Source: a virus
DNA length: 31,866 nt
Virus record (IMG/VR): IMGVR_UViG_3300009790_000044
Location: 1 to 31,866 of that record
Strand: one strand, 5' to 3'
Of this stretch, positions 1 through 6,364 are shown in pieces. Numbering within the stretch: the stretch's first letter is position 1; every line of letters begins with the position of its first letter. Made by a program: the position numbers and the translations under genes. The notes under the pieces are model-generated. The model did no database searches. It was not told the DNA's origin and saw nothing but the letters and a program-made list of their open reading frames with translations.

Positions 1-405
1 CAGCCATAGTTGCCATTTGTTTCTCATCCTATCAGCCGCTCTCTTTGGTTCGGTGCGTTGATGATGAGGTGCAAATATAATGTATAACCAATTAGAATAC
101 TTAGGACTGTGAGGGTCTTTAGGAGTATCAAATGTTGCATGATGTGTTCTATGCCAAGCACTATAAGATATTGGAGTACCTAATAAAGCATTCATTGATA
201 TAACACTCATTATATTTTGAAACCACACTGGTGGATTCCAAAGATTGTGTGTAGCCCATCTGTGTAAAAATAAGCTCATTACAACTTCTAATAAGAAATA
301 AAATAAAATATATGCAATAAGTAAATGCTGCCAGCTAAGAACAAATAATGAATAAATAGCTAATACAAAATAAAATGTATACAAACCAGATATGTACTTT
401 CCCAT
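1..405 (-). CDS. Fatty acid desaturase, 5' part (truncated by window edge)
   Basis: The first 135 codons of an open frame run off the left edge. The protein starts with two hydrophobic stretches (about residues 5-25 and 28-47), followed by two of the three histidine boxes of membrane di-iron desaturases: HRWATH at 48-53 (HX4H) and HRTHH at 85-89 (HX2HH), then DTPKDPHSP, which resembles the sequence after the second box in delta-9 acyl-lipid/acyl-CoA desaturases. The third box should lie beyond position 1. Such enzymes insert a double bond into membrane fatty acyl chains using O2 and an electron donor. The ATG follows the stop of the preceding gene directly (TAAATG), so it belongs to the late tail transcript. 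This would be an auxiliary metabolic gene that alters host membrane fluidity during infection; that role is inference. Family assignment is fairly secure, substrate is not. Confidence 0.85.
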   Translation of the reverse strand, partial: MGKYISGLYTFYFVLAIYSLFVLSWQHLLIAYILFYFLLEVVMSLFLHRWATHNLWNPPVWFQNIMSVISMNALLGTPISYSAWHRTHHATFDTPKDPHSPKYSNWLYIIFAPHHQRTEPKRAADRMRNKWQLWL

Positions 406-903
406 TTAGTAAGTCCATATCATTTGTTTCATATTTAAATCCAAATCAGTTTCCTCTAGTGTACCAAAACATACACCATTGTTGTGCATACCTGTATAAT
501 AAGTATCAATAGCTGTATCTTTAATACATTCAATGCCCCATTTGGTACCACCCAGTGCTTGTATATAATCTTTATTAGCTTGATGAAACTCTGTGGTAGC
601 AGTCCATGATTTACTGTTATTAACTTTAGCTACTATACCCGTAACCCACAAAAAAAGACCATTTTGATATACACAATGGTTAAACATAACAGGCACGCTA
701 TCTTTGTAGATTTTTATGTTATGTTTATTTTGAACATTTTGATTATTCATTAAATTAATCATTGTTTGTTTTCTTTCTTCATCTGTCCAATCAGGGTTTT
801 GATGGATTGTCCCACTTTCTAAATCTTCTTTACTATCTTCATATAAAGAGTTCCATTCATCATCTATAGCGAATGTGTCTACTTGTACCCATGTGTATGC
901 CAT
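406..903 (-). CDS. Hypothetical protein, 165 aa, late tail-end operon
   Basis: I do not recognise this protein. It is 165 residues, soluble, without signal peptide or membrane segment, rich in Asn, Thr and aromatic residues, with an acidic N-terminal third (EDSKEDLE around residues 22-29) and a beta-rich middle (IKIYKDSVPVMFNHCVYQNGL, about 64-84). A strand-turn-strand pattern followed by helices could suit a GNAT-like fold, but no acetyl-CoA-binding motif is convincing. The ATG has a good ribosome site (GGAG, seven bases upstream). It sits between the last fibre gene and the desaturase, with TAAATG coupling to the latter. Its position at the end of the adhesin module suggests either a minor particle protein or a protein that modifies or assembles fibres; neither is shown by sequence. 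Confidence 0.75.
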   Translation of the reverse strand: MAYTWVQVDTFAIDDEWNSLYEDSKEDLESGTIHQNPDWTDEERKQTMINLMNNQNVQNKHNIKIYKDSVPVMFNHCVYQNGLFLWVTGIVAKVNNSKSWTATTEFHQANKDYIQALGGTKWGIECIKDTAIDTYYTGMHNNGVCFGTLEETDLDLNMKQMIWTY

Positions 904-912
904 TTTATCTCC

Positions 913-1458
913 TTATACAAATACTACTGTGTTAGTTCCACTACTGGATATACCACCACTATTACCCCACTCATAATGATTTCCATTCTGTACTACTGCT
1001 GATGTTCTGTTGTAATTAATAAAACTATTACCACCATTTGAAGAAACTTTCATTGTAGTCCAGCCTGTTTGGTTACTATTAAAATGTAATCTAATTCTAT
1101 CAGGTGCACCAAATCCAGCAGCTATTGGACTATCATCGTGAAAGTATAATGCTTCTATATTTGTGCCTAATCCTACTTGGTTTGCTATTGAACCAAACGA
1201 TTGATTACCTGTGCCATTATTACTTGCACCATTACTGTAACCTCTTTGGTTTGTACCAGCTTTTAAGTTTCTATTACCATTGGTTATAACAGCATTAAAA
1301 GTGACATCAGATGTACCATAAAAATCAGAAAATGTTATCATACCTGATGATGGTACTGTGTCTGAACCATAATATTCTGATAAAGCATGAGGAGCAGAGC
1401 CACCGAACTCAGTAGCTATTTCGCTTAGTTTTATTTGACCACTACTTTGTAATGCCAT
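913..1458 (-). CDS. Putative tail-associated protein with LQSSG/DFYGTS N-terminal module
   Basis: A 181-residue protein whose first ~50 residues (MALQSSGQIKLSEIATEFGG ... SEYYG ... SDFYGTS) match the N-terminus of the protein at 3536-4357 position by position (LQSSG, EFGG, SEYY, DFYGTS). This module recurs at the start of small fibre-like proteins of marine phages and probably attaches them to the particle. The rest is Gly/Asn/Ser-rich and beta-like (NGNRN, SSNGGNSF, WGNSGG), as expected for a receptor-binding or decorating domain. The start overlaps the end of the upstream gene by 17 bases and has AAGGAG at seven-base spacing inside that gene's coiled-coil codons. It is a structural tail candidate, not an enzyme; which part of the tail it joins is unknown. 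Confidence 0.7.
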   Translation of the reverse strand: MALQSSGQIKLSEIATEFGGSAPHALSEYYGSDTVPSSGMITFSDFYGTSDVTFNAVITNGNRNLKAGTNQRGYSNGASNNGTGNQSFGSIANQVGLGTNIEALYFHDDSPIAAGFGAPDRIRLHFNSNQTGWTTMKVSSNGGNSFINYNRTSAVVQNGNHYEWGNSGGISSSGTNTVVFV

Positions 1459-2278
1459 TCTTTAACTCCTTAATTTCCTCTTTAAGTTCCTTAATACAGT
1501 TAATTAATAAGCCATGTATAGCGTCGTACTCTACTGTTTTATATTTTTTACCATCTACAAGTTTAAGTTCTTTTTCTCTTACAGCTTCAGGTAAAACTTT
1601 TTCTAATTCTTGTGCAATGATACCAGCAGATTTTTGTCCGTTGTGTCTTGTAAATGTAACACCTCTGACTTCATCTATCTTATCTAAAGCATTAGGTATC
1701 ATCTCTATATCAGACTTTAATGCAACATCTGATACTGTAGTAGAGAAAGCAATAACATCTCCATCTGCATGAAAGTCTCCATCTGCTTCCATTCTAAATC
1801 TTTCAGAATCATTTGTTTTAAATCTCATGCTATTATCAGAATGAACATAAGATATTTGTCCTATATCGGGGTCATCTGTATCTGCAAAGTTAATAAAACT
1901 TGTGCCTGAGTTAGCACTGGTCAAATTCATACCACCATTACCACTCGTTTTAGACACATCTAATAATTCAGCGGGTGAGGTAGTTCCTATACCAACTCTG
2001 TCATTTGATGAATCTACTTTCAATGTAGATGTATCAACAGTAAAATCACCACTTACTGTATTAGTTATATAATTTGAATCATTAGTCCACTGAGAGATGT
2101 TTCCTGATTTGTTTGTAAATGTAGTTGTAGAATCGGCTGTAGCCATTCCAGCTATTTCACCTGACCCTACTAATGTGTGACTTCCTGACGGTAGTGTTGC
2201 TTCACTAGCTCCAGCTACAGCGGGTGCTTTTAATATCACCTCACCTGAGGTTTCACCTAATAATTTAATACTACTCAT
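1442..2278 (-). CDS. Tail fibre/spike protein with C-terminal S74 intramolecular chaperone
   Basis: 278 residues. The N-terminal two thirds are Ser/Thr/Gly-rich and repetitive, including VGIGTTSPAELLDV near 95-108, a sequence style common in phage fibres. The C-terminal ~95 residues are a peptidase S74 (intramolecular chaperone) domain: SDVALK at 183-188, where Ser183 and Lys188 are candidates for the catalytic dyad, then IIAQELEKVLPEAV (220-233) and a terminal amphipathic coiled coil (about 258-275). In the family, the domain trimerises, guides folding of the fibre and then cuts itself off at the Ser. Here cleavage would leave a mature fibre of about 182 residues. It is one of several short fibre genes downstream of the gp17-like fibre. 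Function as a trimeric adhesin is inferred from the chaperone. Confidence 0.85.
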   Translation of the reverse strand: MSSIKLLGETSGEVILKAPAVAGASEATLPSGSHTLVGSGEIAGMATADSTTTFTNKSGNISQWTNDSNYITNTVSGDFTVDTSTLKVDSSNDRVGIGTTSPAELLDVSKTSGNGGMNLTSANSGTSFINFADTDDPDIGQISYVHSDNSMRFKTNDSERFRMEADGDFHADGDVIAFSTTVSDVALKSDIEMIPNALDKIDEVRGVTFTRHNGQKSAGIIAQELEKVLPEAVREKELKLVDGKKYKTVEYDAIHGLLINCIKELKEEIKELKNGITK

Positions 2279-2280
2279 CT

Positions 2281-2592
2281 TTACTCCTTAGGATACTTGT
2301 CTTTAATTGATTTAATTGTAGTTTTCCAACCATCAATTCCATTGTGATAAATGTCATCTAGTTGGTCTTCTATGCTTGGATATTCGGCTGCTCTATTATG
2401 TTGATACACACTAGCGTCCCACAACGCCTGTAATTCAGCTAGTTTAGTGTTACATTCTTCTAATGTAGGTTGTGCATTTTCAGTGTCATTCCATTCAATA
2501 GTAGAATAATCTTGGTCTTTCATTGTAAATGTAGAAGAAGGTCTTAATGCTACTATTGCTTCCATTAATTCAGGTTGTTTACTATAATCCAT
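2281..2592 (-). CDS. Putative tail fibre assembly/adaptor protein
   Basis: A 103-residue protein. The C-terminal part (YPSIEDQLDDIYHNGIDGW ... IKDKYPKE) matches a pattern I know from small phage proteins located beside tail fibre genes, in which YPSI.DQLD is followed by a Trp and ends in a K..YPK sequence; some are annotated as XkdW-like or fibre-assembly proteins. The N-terminal half is mixed, with an acidic helix (TLEECNTKLAELQALWDAS) in the middle. No catalytic motif is visible. It lies between two fibre genes with gaps of two and eight bases, which fits a chaperone or connector for one of them. Family recognition is moderate; the functional label is inference. Confidence 0.65.
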   Translation of the reverse strand: MDYSKQPELMEAIVALRPSSTFTMKDQDYSTIEWNDTENAQPTLEECNTKLAELQALWDASVYQHNRAAEYPSIEDQLDDIYHNGIDGWKTTIKSIKDKYPKE

Positions 2593-2600
2593 TTTTACCT

Positions 2601-3338
2601 CTATGTACTAATTGTTGTGTTTGAACCAGCTAATTCTATTGCATATAAGTAACAAGACGCTCTACCATGTGATACATTTGAATCGTTGTTATCGTTTTTA
2701 CTTCTACCAATATACCATTGTCCATTATTTTCAGCAGACATTTGTACTCTGTATGTCAATGCACTTGTTGAGTTAGGTGATAATATACAAGACCCAGCAA
2801 ATAATGTTGAATGGTTATTTTCACTTGGACCTCTAATTTTAAAAGAAACTCTAGTTCTGTTTCCATCAGCGTCACCTAGACCAACCCCTGTGTTGTTTTC
2901 TGTAAATATAACTGCAACAGTATTTTTATCAGTACCTATAACACCTGTTGTAAATAATAAAATCTTGTTAGCAGCGTCTGCTGGTGTAATAGTTACTTCT
3001 AATCCTGTATTAGAAAATCCACCTGAACCACTTAAAGTTGTTGTAATCTCATCTGCTGCTATTTTTACTATCGTTCCTATTGATGATATACCTGTAAGTG
3101 ACGAGCCATCTATAGCTGGTAAAGCCCCAGTAAGTTGAGCAGATGGTAAAGCTGTTAAAGAAGCCCCACTACCACTAAACAAGTTAGCAGCTACTGTTCC
3201 TGTTGCAGTTAAAGTAGCACTGTTAACATCCCCTGTGCTAGTTAAGTCACCACTGCCTAAATCAACATTACCTGTAGCAGTATCTTTTACTACTATATCA
3301 GTGTTGTTAGCTTTAGTTCCAAATATGCTTATTGCCAT
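2601..3338 (-). CDS. Tail fibre-like protein, 245 aa
   Basis: 245 residues, low in charge and rich in Ser, Thr, Gly and Ala. The N-terminal 90 residues contain repeats typical of marine phage fibres: DLTSTGDVNSATLTATGTV, then GASLTALPSAQLTGALPAID and GSSLTGIS. A related GSSLTGL motif occurs in the protein at 4357-4767, so the two probably share a shaft element. The C-terminal ~150 residues look like a compact beta domain (TPADAANKILLFTTGVIG, RVQMSAENNGQWYIGR, ASCYLYAIELAG), probably the receptor-binding head. No S74 chaperone is present on this protein. It is one of the receptor-binding module genes downstream of the gp17-like fibre. Assignment to the tail is good; the glycan or protein it binds is unknown. 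Confidence 0.75.
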   Translation of the reverse strand: MAISIFGTKANNTDIVVKDTATGNVDLGSGDLTSTGDVNSATLTATGTVAANLFSGSGASLTALPSAQLTGALPAIDGSSLTGISSIGTIVKIAADEITTTLSGSGGFSNTGLEVTITPADAANKILLFTTGVIGTDKNTVAVIFTENNTGVGLGDADGNRTRVSFKIRGPSENNHSTLFAGSCILSPNSTSALTYRVQMSAENNGQWYIGRSKNDNNDSNVSHGRASCYLYAIELAGSNTTIST

Positions 3339-3340
3339 GT

Positions 3341-3526
3341 TTACTCCGTCTCCAAATTAGTTTTTAATAATGTAAAAAATGTTCTCATGTTATCTGCGTT
3401 TGGAAAGTTACCAGTTGTAATAACAGCGATTAACTCATTTAGTTTTGTAACTTTTTCTGTATTTGTAGCGGTGTTGCTTTTTAGTATATCTAAAACATCT
3501 TTATATGCTTGTTGATGTGCTTCCAT
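3341..3526 (-). CDS. Small helical hypothetical protein, 61 aa
   Basis: 61 residues, predicted almost entirely helical by eye (QQAYKDVLDILKS, EKVTKLNELIAVI, NMRTFFTLLKTNLE), without cysteines or membrane segment. It is tightly packed between two tail genes (gaps of two and nine bases), which supports its being a real gene. A helical hairpin of this size could be a fibre chaperone or a linker. I do not recognise a family. Confidence 0.6.
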   Translation of the reverse strand: MEAHQQAYKDVLDILKSNTATNTEKVTKLNELIAVITTGNFPNADNMRTFFTLLKTNLETE

Positions 3527-3535
3527 ATATACCTC

Positions 3536-4357
3536 TTAATTAATTGTTATTGTTACTGGATTTCCTAATGAAGTTAACATTGTACTAAGGTGTACATTTC
3601 CATAGTTTGTATAACTACCGCACAACGCACTAGCAGCTACAGTACAAAAGTCTGCGTTTCCACCGCTGCTGTTATAACTTAAAGCATTGCTAAATGGACA
3701 AGTTGTAATACCATTAGCAGTAGAACCAAATTGACCTGAAACATTAACAAAGTTACCAGCAGTGTCAAAACCCCAAACATAAATACCATTAGGAGAAGGA
3801 AGACCTTGACCACCATTATAGAATTGACTTGCACTTGTTCTATTAAAAGTTACTGAGCCACTATTAGGAACGCCTGAGCCACTAATTGTTAGTGTACTCC
3901 AACCTGTAGGGTTTGCTCCTGAAGACGCACCATTAGATGTACCTAATCCTAAAGCAAAATAACCATAACCTTGTTGTTCAGTATAATGAGATAAAAAGTT
4001 TATGTAGTAAGTAGTACCACCAATGTTTAATGAATTATTACCACCAGTCCAACTTCCATGATTAGCATTGCTATAATAAGTTGCATATTGCCCTGTGTTA
4101 TTAAAACCTGAAGCAACAGTACCTACTCTCCACACACTTCCTGTGTAGTGCCATTGTTCTTGCCCTACTAAACCAACAGTTAAAGTGTTTTGGAACATGT
4201 TACTAGAAGTACCATAAAAATCATCTAGTGCAATAGTGCCACTTGCTGGAATACCACTAGCAGCTGAATAATATTCACTAATTGATATCGGATTTGTACC
4301 ACCAAATTCAGTTTGAATATCGTTTAAACTGATAGCTCCTGACGATTGTAAAGGCAT
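3536..4357 (-). CDS. Putative tail-associated protein with LQSSG/DFYGTS N-terminal module (paralogue)
   Basis: 273 residues. The first ~52 residues (MPLQSSGAISLNDIQTEFGG ... ISEYYS ... PASGTIALDDFYGTSS) repeat the module that starts the 913-1458 protein, so the two are partial paralogues with different distal domains. The remainder is rich in Gly, Asn, Ser and aromatic residues (GQEQWHYTGSVWRVG, NHGSWTGGNNSLNIGGTTYYI), typical of a beta-structured, glycan-facing domain, and carries several cysteines near the end (TTCPF, ADFC, ALCGS). The start codon overlaps the preceding stop by one base (TAATG), implying translational coupling. It is probably a minor fibre or tip protein; the shared N-terminus is likely the docking part. 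Confidence 0.7.
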   Translation of the reverse strand: MPLQSSGAISLNDIQTEFGGTNPISISEYYSAASGIPASGTIALDDFYGTSSNMFQNTLTVGLVGQEQWHYTGSVWRVGTVASGFNNTGQYATYYSNANHGSWTGGNNSLNIGGTTYYINFLSHYTEQQGYGYFALGLGTSNGASSGANPTGWSTLTISGSGVPNSGSVTFNRTSASQFYNGGQGLPSPNGIYVWGFDTAGNFVNVSGQFGSTANGITTCPFSNALSYNSSGGNADFCTVAASALCGSYTNYGNVHLSTMLTSLGNPVTITIN

Positions 4358-4767
4358 TAAACTGTACCATATGCTGTTACATTACCTGTAACGATTAAAT
4401 TCCCTGAAGCGTCTAGCTTCATCTTGTTAGTACCGCCAGTAGCGAAGTATAAAACACCGCCTGATTCTGTAATTGTCCAGTCACCTAAATCTACTGTAGT
4501 AACTTCTAAAGTAGTTACACCAGTTATATTATTTGATTGACCGTCTAAATTACCACCTAATTGTGGTGTTGTATCATTTACAACGTCTGAGTTTAACCCA
4601 GTTAATGATGAGCCATTACCAATAAATGATGTAGCAGTAAAATTACCAGCTGCGTCCATTGACATTTTAGTTACACCATTAGATTGTAAATCAATAGCAC
4701 CGCTGCTATCTGATTCTATTAATAAACCACCAGCACCTGTGGTACTTGCGTTAATCTTACACGTCAT
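4357..4767 (-). CDS. Short tail fibre protein, 136 aa
   Basis: I place the start at the ATG at 4767, which forms an ATGA overlap with the stop of the gp17-like gene; a GTG four codons earlier is possible but has a poorer ribosome site. The protein begins MTCKINASTTGAGGLLIESD and continues with short shaft-like repeats: MSMDAAGNFTATSF, GNGSSLTGL, TTPQLGGNLDGQSNNITGV, and MKLDASGNLIVTGNV near the end. The two MxxDAxGN motifs suggest an internal duplication of a beta-helical or shaft unit. This is a common composition of phage short fibres. It probably forms a trimer that extends or decorates the main fibre. No enzymatic motif is visible. Confidence 0.75.
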   Translation of the reverse strand: MTCKINASTTGAGGLLIESDSSGAIDLQSNGVTKMSMDAAGNFTATSFIGNGSSLTGLNSDVVNDTTPQLGGNLDGQSNNITGVTTLEVTTVDLGDWTITESGGVLYFATGGTNKMKLDASGNLIVTGNVTAYGTV

Positions 4768-6323
4768 AGTACTATCCACCTCTGTCCACTAGGGACTGTG
4801 ACTACTACACCAGTATTTATAGTTAATGGTCCTACTGACATAGCATTTTTGTTTGAATTTAATGTGTAACTTGTAGTTACCGCTTGGTCTGTTTCTACAA
4901 ACACGGCGTCAGAACCACCGCCAGTAGCTCCGCCACCACCACCAATAGCACCCCATGCAGAGCCGTCATAGCCTTCAAAGGATGTTTCGGTAGAGTTAAA
5001 TCTAAGATATCCAGCTGATGGTGAACCATCTCTTTGTGCTGTAGTACCTGATGGTACATAAGCTGAGCCAGTATTACTTGATTTTTCTACTAAGTTAGTT
5101 GTACTGACAGCTGTATTATTCCATGATGAACCATCATAAACTTTCATGTTGTTGTCAGATGTATTGAAATACAAGTCACCAGCACTTAATGCGTCACCGT
5201 CATTATCTACTGTAGGGTCAGAAGACTTAGCTCCTAAATATGTGTCATCAAAATTATCTGCTGCTGCCTCAGCTGCCGCTTGAGCTGTTTGAGCTGCGGT
5301 CGCAGAAGTTGCTGCATTGGTAGCTTGAGTCGAAGCTGTAGTAGCAGAAGCCGCTGCGTTGGTTTCTGATGTACCAGCATTGGTCGCAGAAGTCGAAGCC
5401 GAAGACGCACTAGACGCCGCATTGGTTTCACTTGTGGACGCTGCCGTTGCTGAGTTAGCCGCTGCCGTAGCAGACGTGCCAGCTTGAGTTGCAGATGTCC
5501 CAGCGTTGGTCTCAGATGTACCAGCGTTCGTTGCAGCTGTTGAAGCTGTGCTTGCAGATGAAGCCGCAGCTGTAGCCGAAGCCGCTGCGTTTGTAGCATT
5601 TGTAGCTACGGATGATTCGGAAGCCGCTGCGTTAGTTGCAGAGGTCGCTGCTGCACTTGCAGAGTTAGCAGCCGCTGTAGCGGACGTGCCAGCTTGAGTT
5701 GCACTTGTGCCAGCATTAGTTTCAGACGTGCCAGCTGCTGTCTCACTAAGAGCCGCCGCTGTTGCACTAGCTGCCGCTTGAGTTGCACTTGTTGCAGCAT
5801 TAGTCTCACTGGACGAAGCGTTGGTCGCACTGGTTGCAGCCTCACTTGCCTTTGTTGTAGCCTGAGCTAACTGTGAAGACATAGCTGTTTCTGACCAGTT
5901 CTTAGTAGCTGCGTCTTGTGCAGATGTAGGGTCAGCTACATTAGTTAGACGTTTGTTTTGTGCGTCCCATTGGAAATTTGTTCCTGATATTTTAATGACG
6001 TCACCTGAGTCATCAATAGCTTCTTGAGCCATAAAGAAAGCTTGGTCACTATCCGTGTCTAAATCTGATTCTGTTAGTACTGAACCTGACGCATAATCTA
6101 CGAGCTTTGTGCCCTGACTTGTGGTTCTACGGATTTCTATAGCTACGTCAAGAGCGGGCGGACTGGTAAAGGTAATCTGTGTACCAGCTCCATTCCATGT
6201 AAATGCAGTGGTAGCGACACCAGCTAATGTAACTGCGACGTCTTCTTGTGCTCTATAGCTAAATGGTACGGAATAAGTAGCGGTGTTACCGTTACCTGTG
6301 TACCTTACAAAACTGTTTGCCAT
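4764..6323 (-). CDS. 17: T7 gp17-like tail fibre
   Basis: 519 residues. The N-terminal ~140 residues (MANSFVRYTGNGNTATYSVP ... RRTTSQGTKLVDYASGS) match the phage T7 tail-fibre N-terminal domain that docks the fibre on the tail tube. Residues ~155-355 are a long Ala/Ser/Thr heptapeptide repeat (pattern xxSxTxA), probably a coiled shaft. This is followed by YLGAKSSDPTVDNDGDAL, two copies of a DGSSW/DGSAW motif (398-401 and 453-457), a Gly hinge (461-470) and a conserved-looking end, PLTINTGVVVTVPSGQRW. Preceded by a phage promoter, a 24-base leader and GAGGA. As in T7, the gene is its own late unit downstream of gp16. The distal receptor-binding part is replaced by the separate small proteins encoded after it. 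Confidence 0.92.
   Translation of the reverse strand: MANSFVRYTGNGNTATYSVPFSYRAQEDVAVTLAGVATTAFTWNGAGTQITFTSPPALDVAIEIRRTTSQGTKLVDYASGSVLTESDLDTDSDQAFFMAQEAIDDSGDVIKISGTNFQWDAQNKRLTNVADPTSAQDAATKNWSETAMSSQLAQATTKASEAATSATNASSSETNAATSATQAAASATAAALSETAAGTSETNAGTSATQAGTSATAAANSASAAATSATNAAASESSVATNATNAAASATAAASSASTASTAATNAGTSETNAGTSATQAGTSATAAANSATAASTSETNAASSASSASTSATNAGTSETNAAASATTASTQATNAATSATAAQTAQAAAEAAADNFDDTYLGAKSSDPTVDNDGDALSAGDLYFNTSDNNMKVYDGSSWNNTAVSTTNLVEKSSNTGSAYVPSGTTAQRDGSPSAGYLRFNSTETSFEGYDGSAWGAIGGGGGATGGGSDAVFVETDQAVTTSYTLNSNKNAMSVGPLTINTGVVVTVPSGQRWIVL
5259..5840 (-). repeat. Heptapeptide-coding tandem repeat in the tail fibre
   Basis: About 27 degenerate 21-base units encode xxSxTxA heptads such as GTSETNA, GTSATQA and ATSATNA. 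One 26-residue block (AGTSETNAGTSATQAGTSAT plus AAANSA) occurs identically at 5658-5735 and 5448-5525, 210 bases apart, with many silent differences between copies. The base composition is visibly more GC-rich than the flanks. Long overlapping frames on both strands here come only from this composition. Confidence 0.9.
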
Positions 6324-6341
6324 GTGTTTCCTCTAAAATGA

Positions 6342-6364
6342 TTCTTCTAAGACGGGGACTTTAG
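6342..6364 (-). promoter_or_regulatory. Phage RNA polymerase promoter before the tail fibre (phi17-like)
   Basis: On the minus strand CTAAAGTCCCCGTCTTA precedes a G at 6347 (proposed +1, GAAGAA). It matches the motif before gp2.5, gp4 and the structural block. The gp16-like stop TAA (6363-6361) lies inside it. T7 carries a promoter at the same gene junction. Confidence 0.8.

Noticed and set aside
2211-2234. Promoter-like TAAAAGCACCCGCTGTAG on the minus strand within the S74 fibre gene
   Set aside because: About 13 of 17 positions match, which is near what chance gives in 32 kb, and the bases encode a normal part of the protein with no gene start nearby.
5234-5845. Long open frames on both strands across the fibre repeat
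   Set aside because: They are Leu/Gln/Arg- or Ala/Val-only translations of the heptad repeat in other frames, without ribosome sites.
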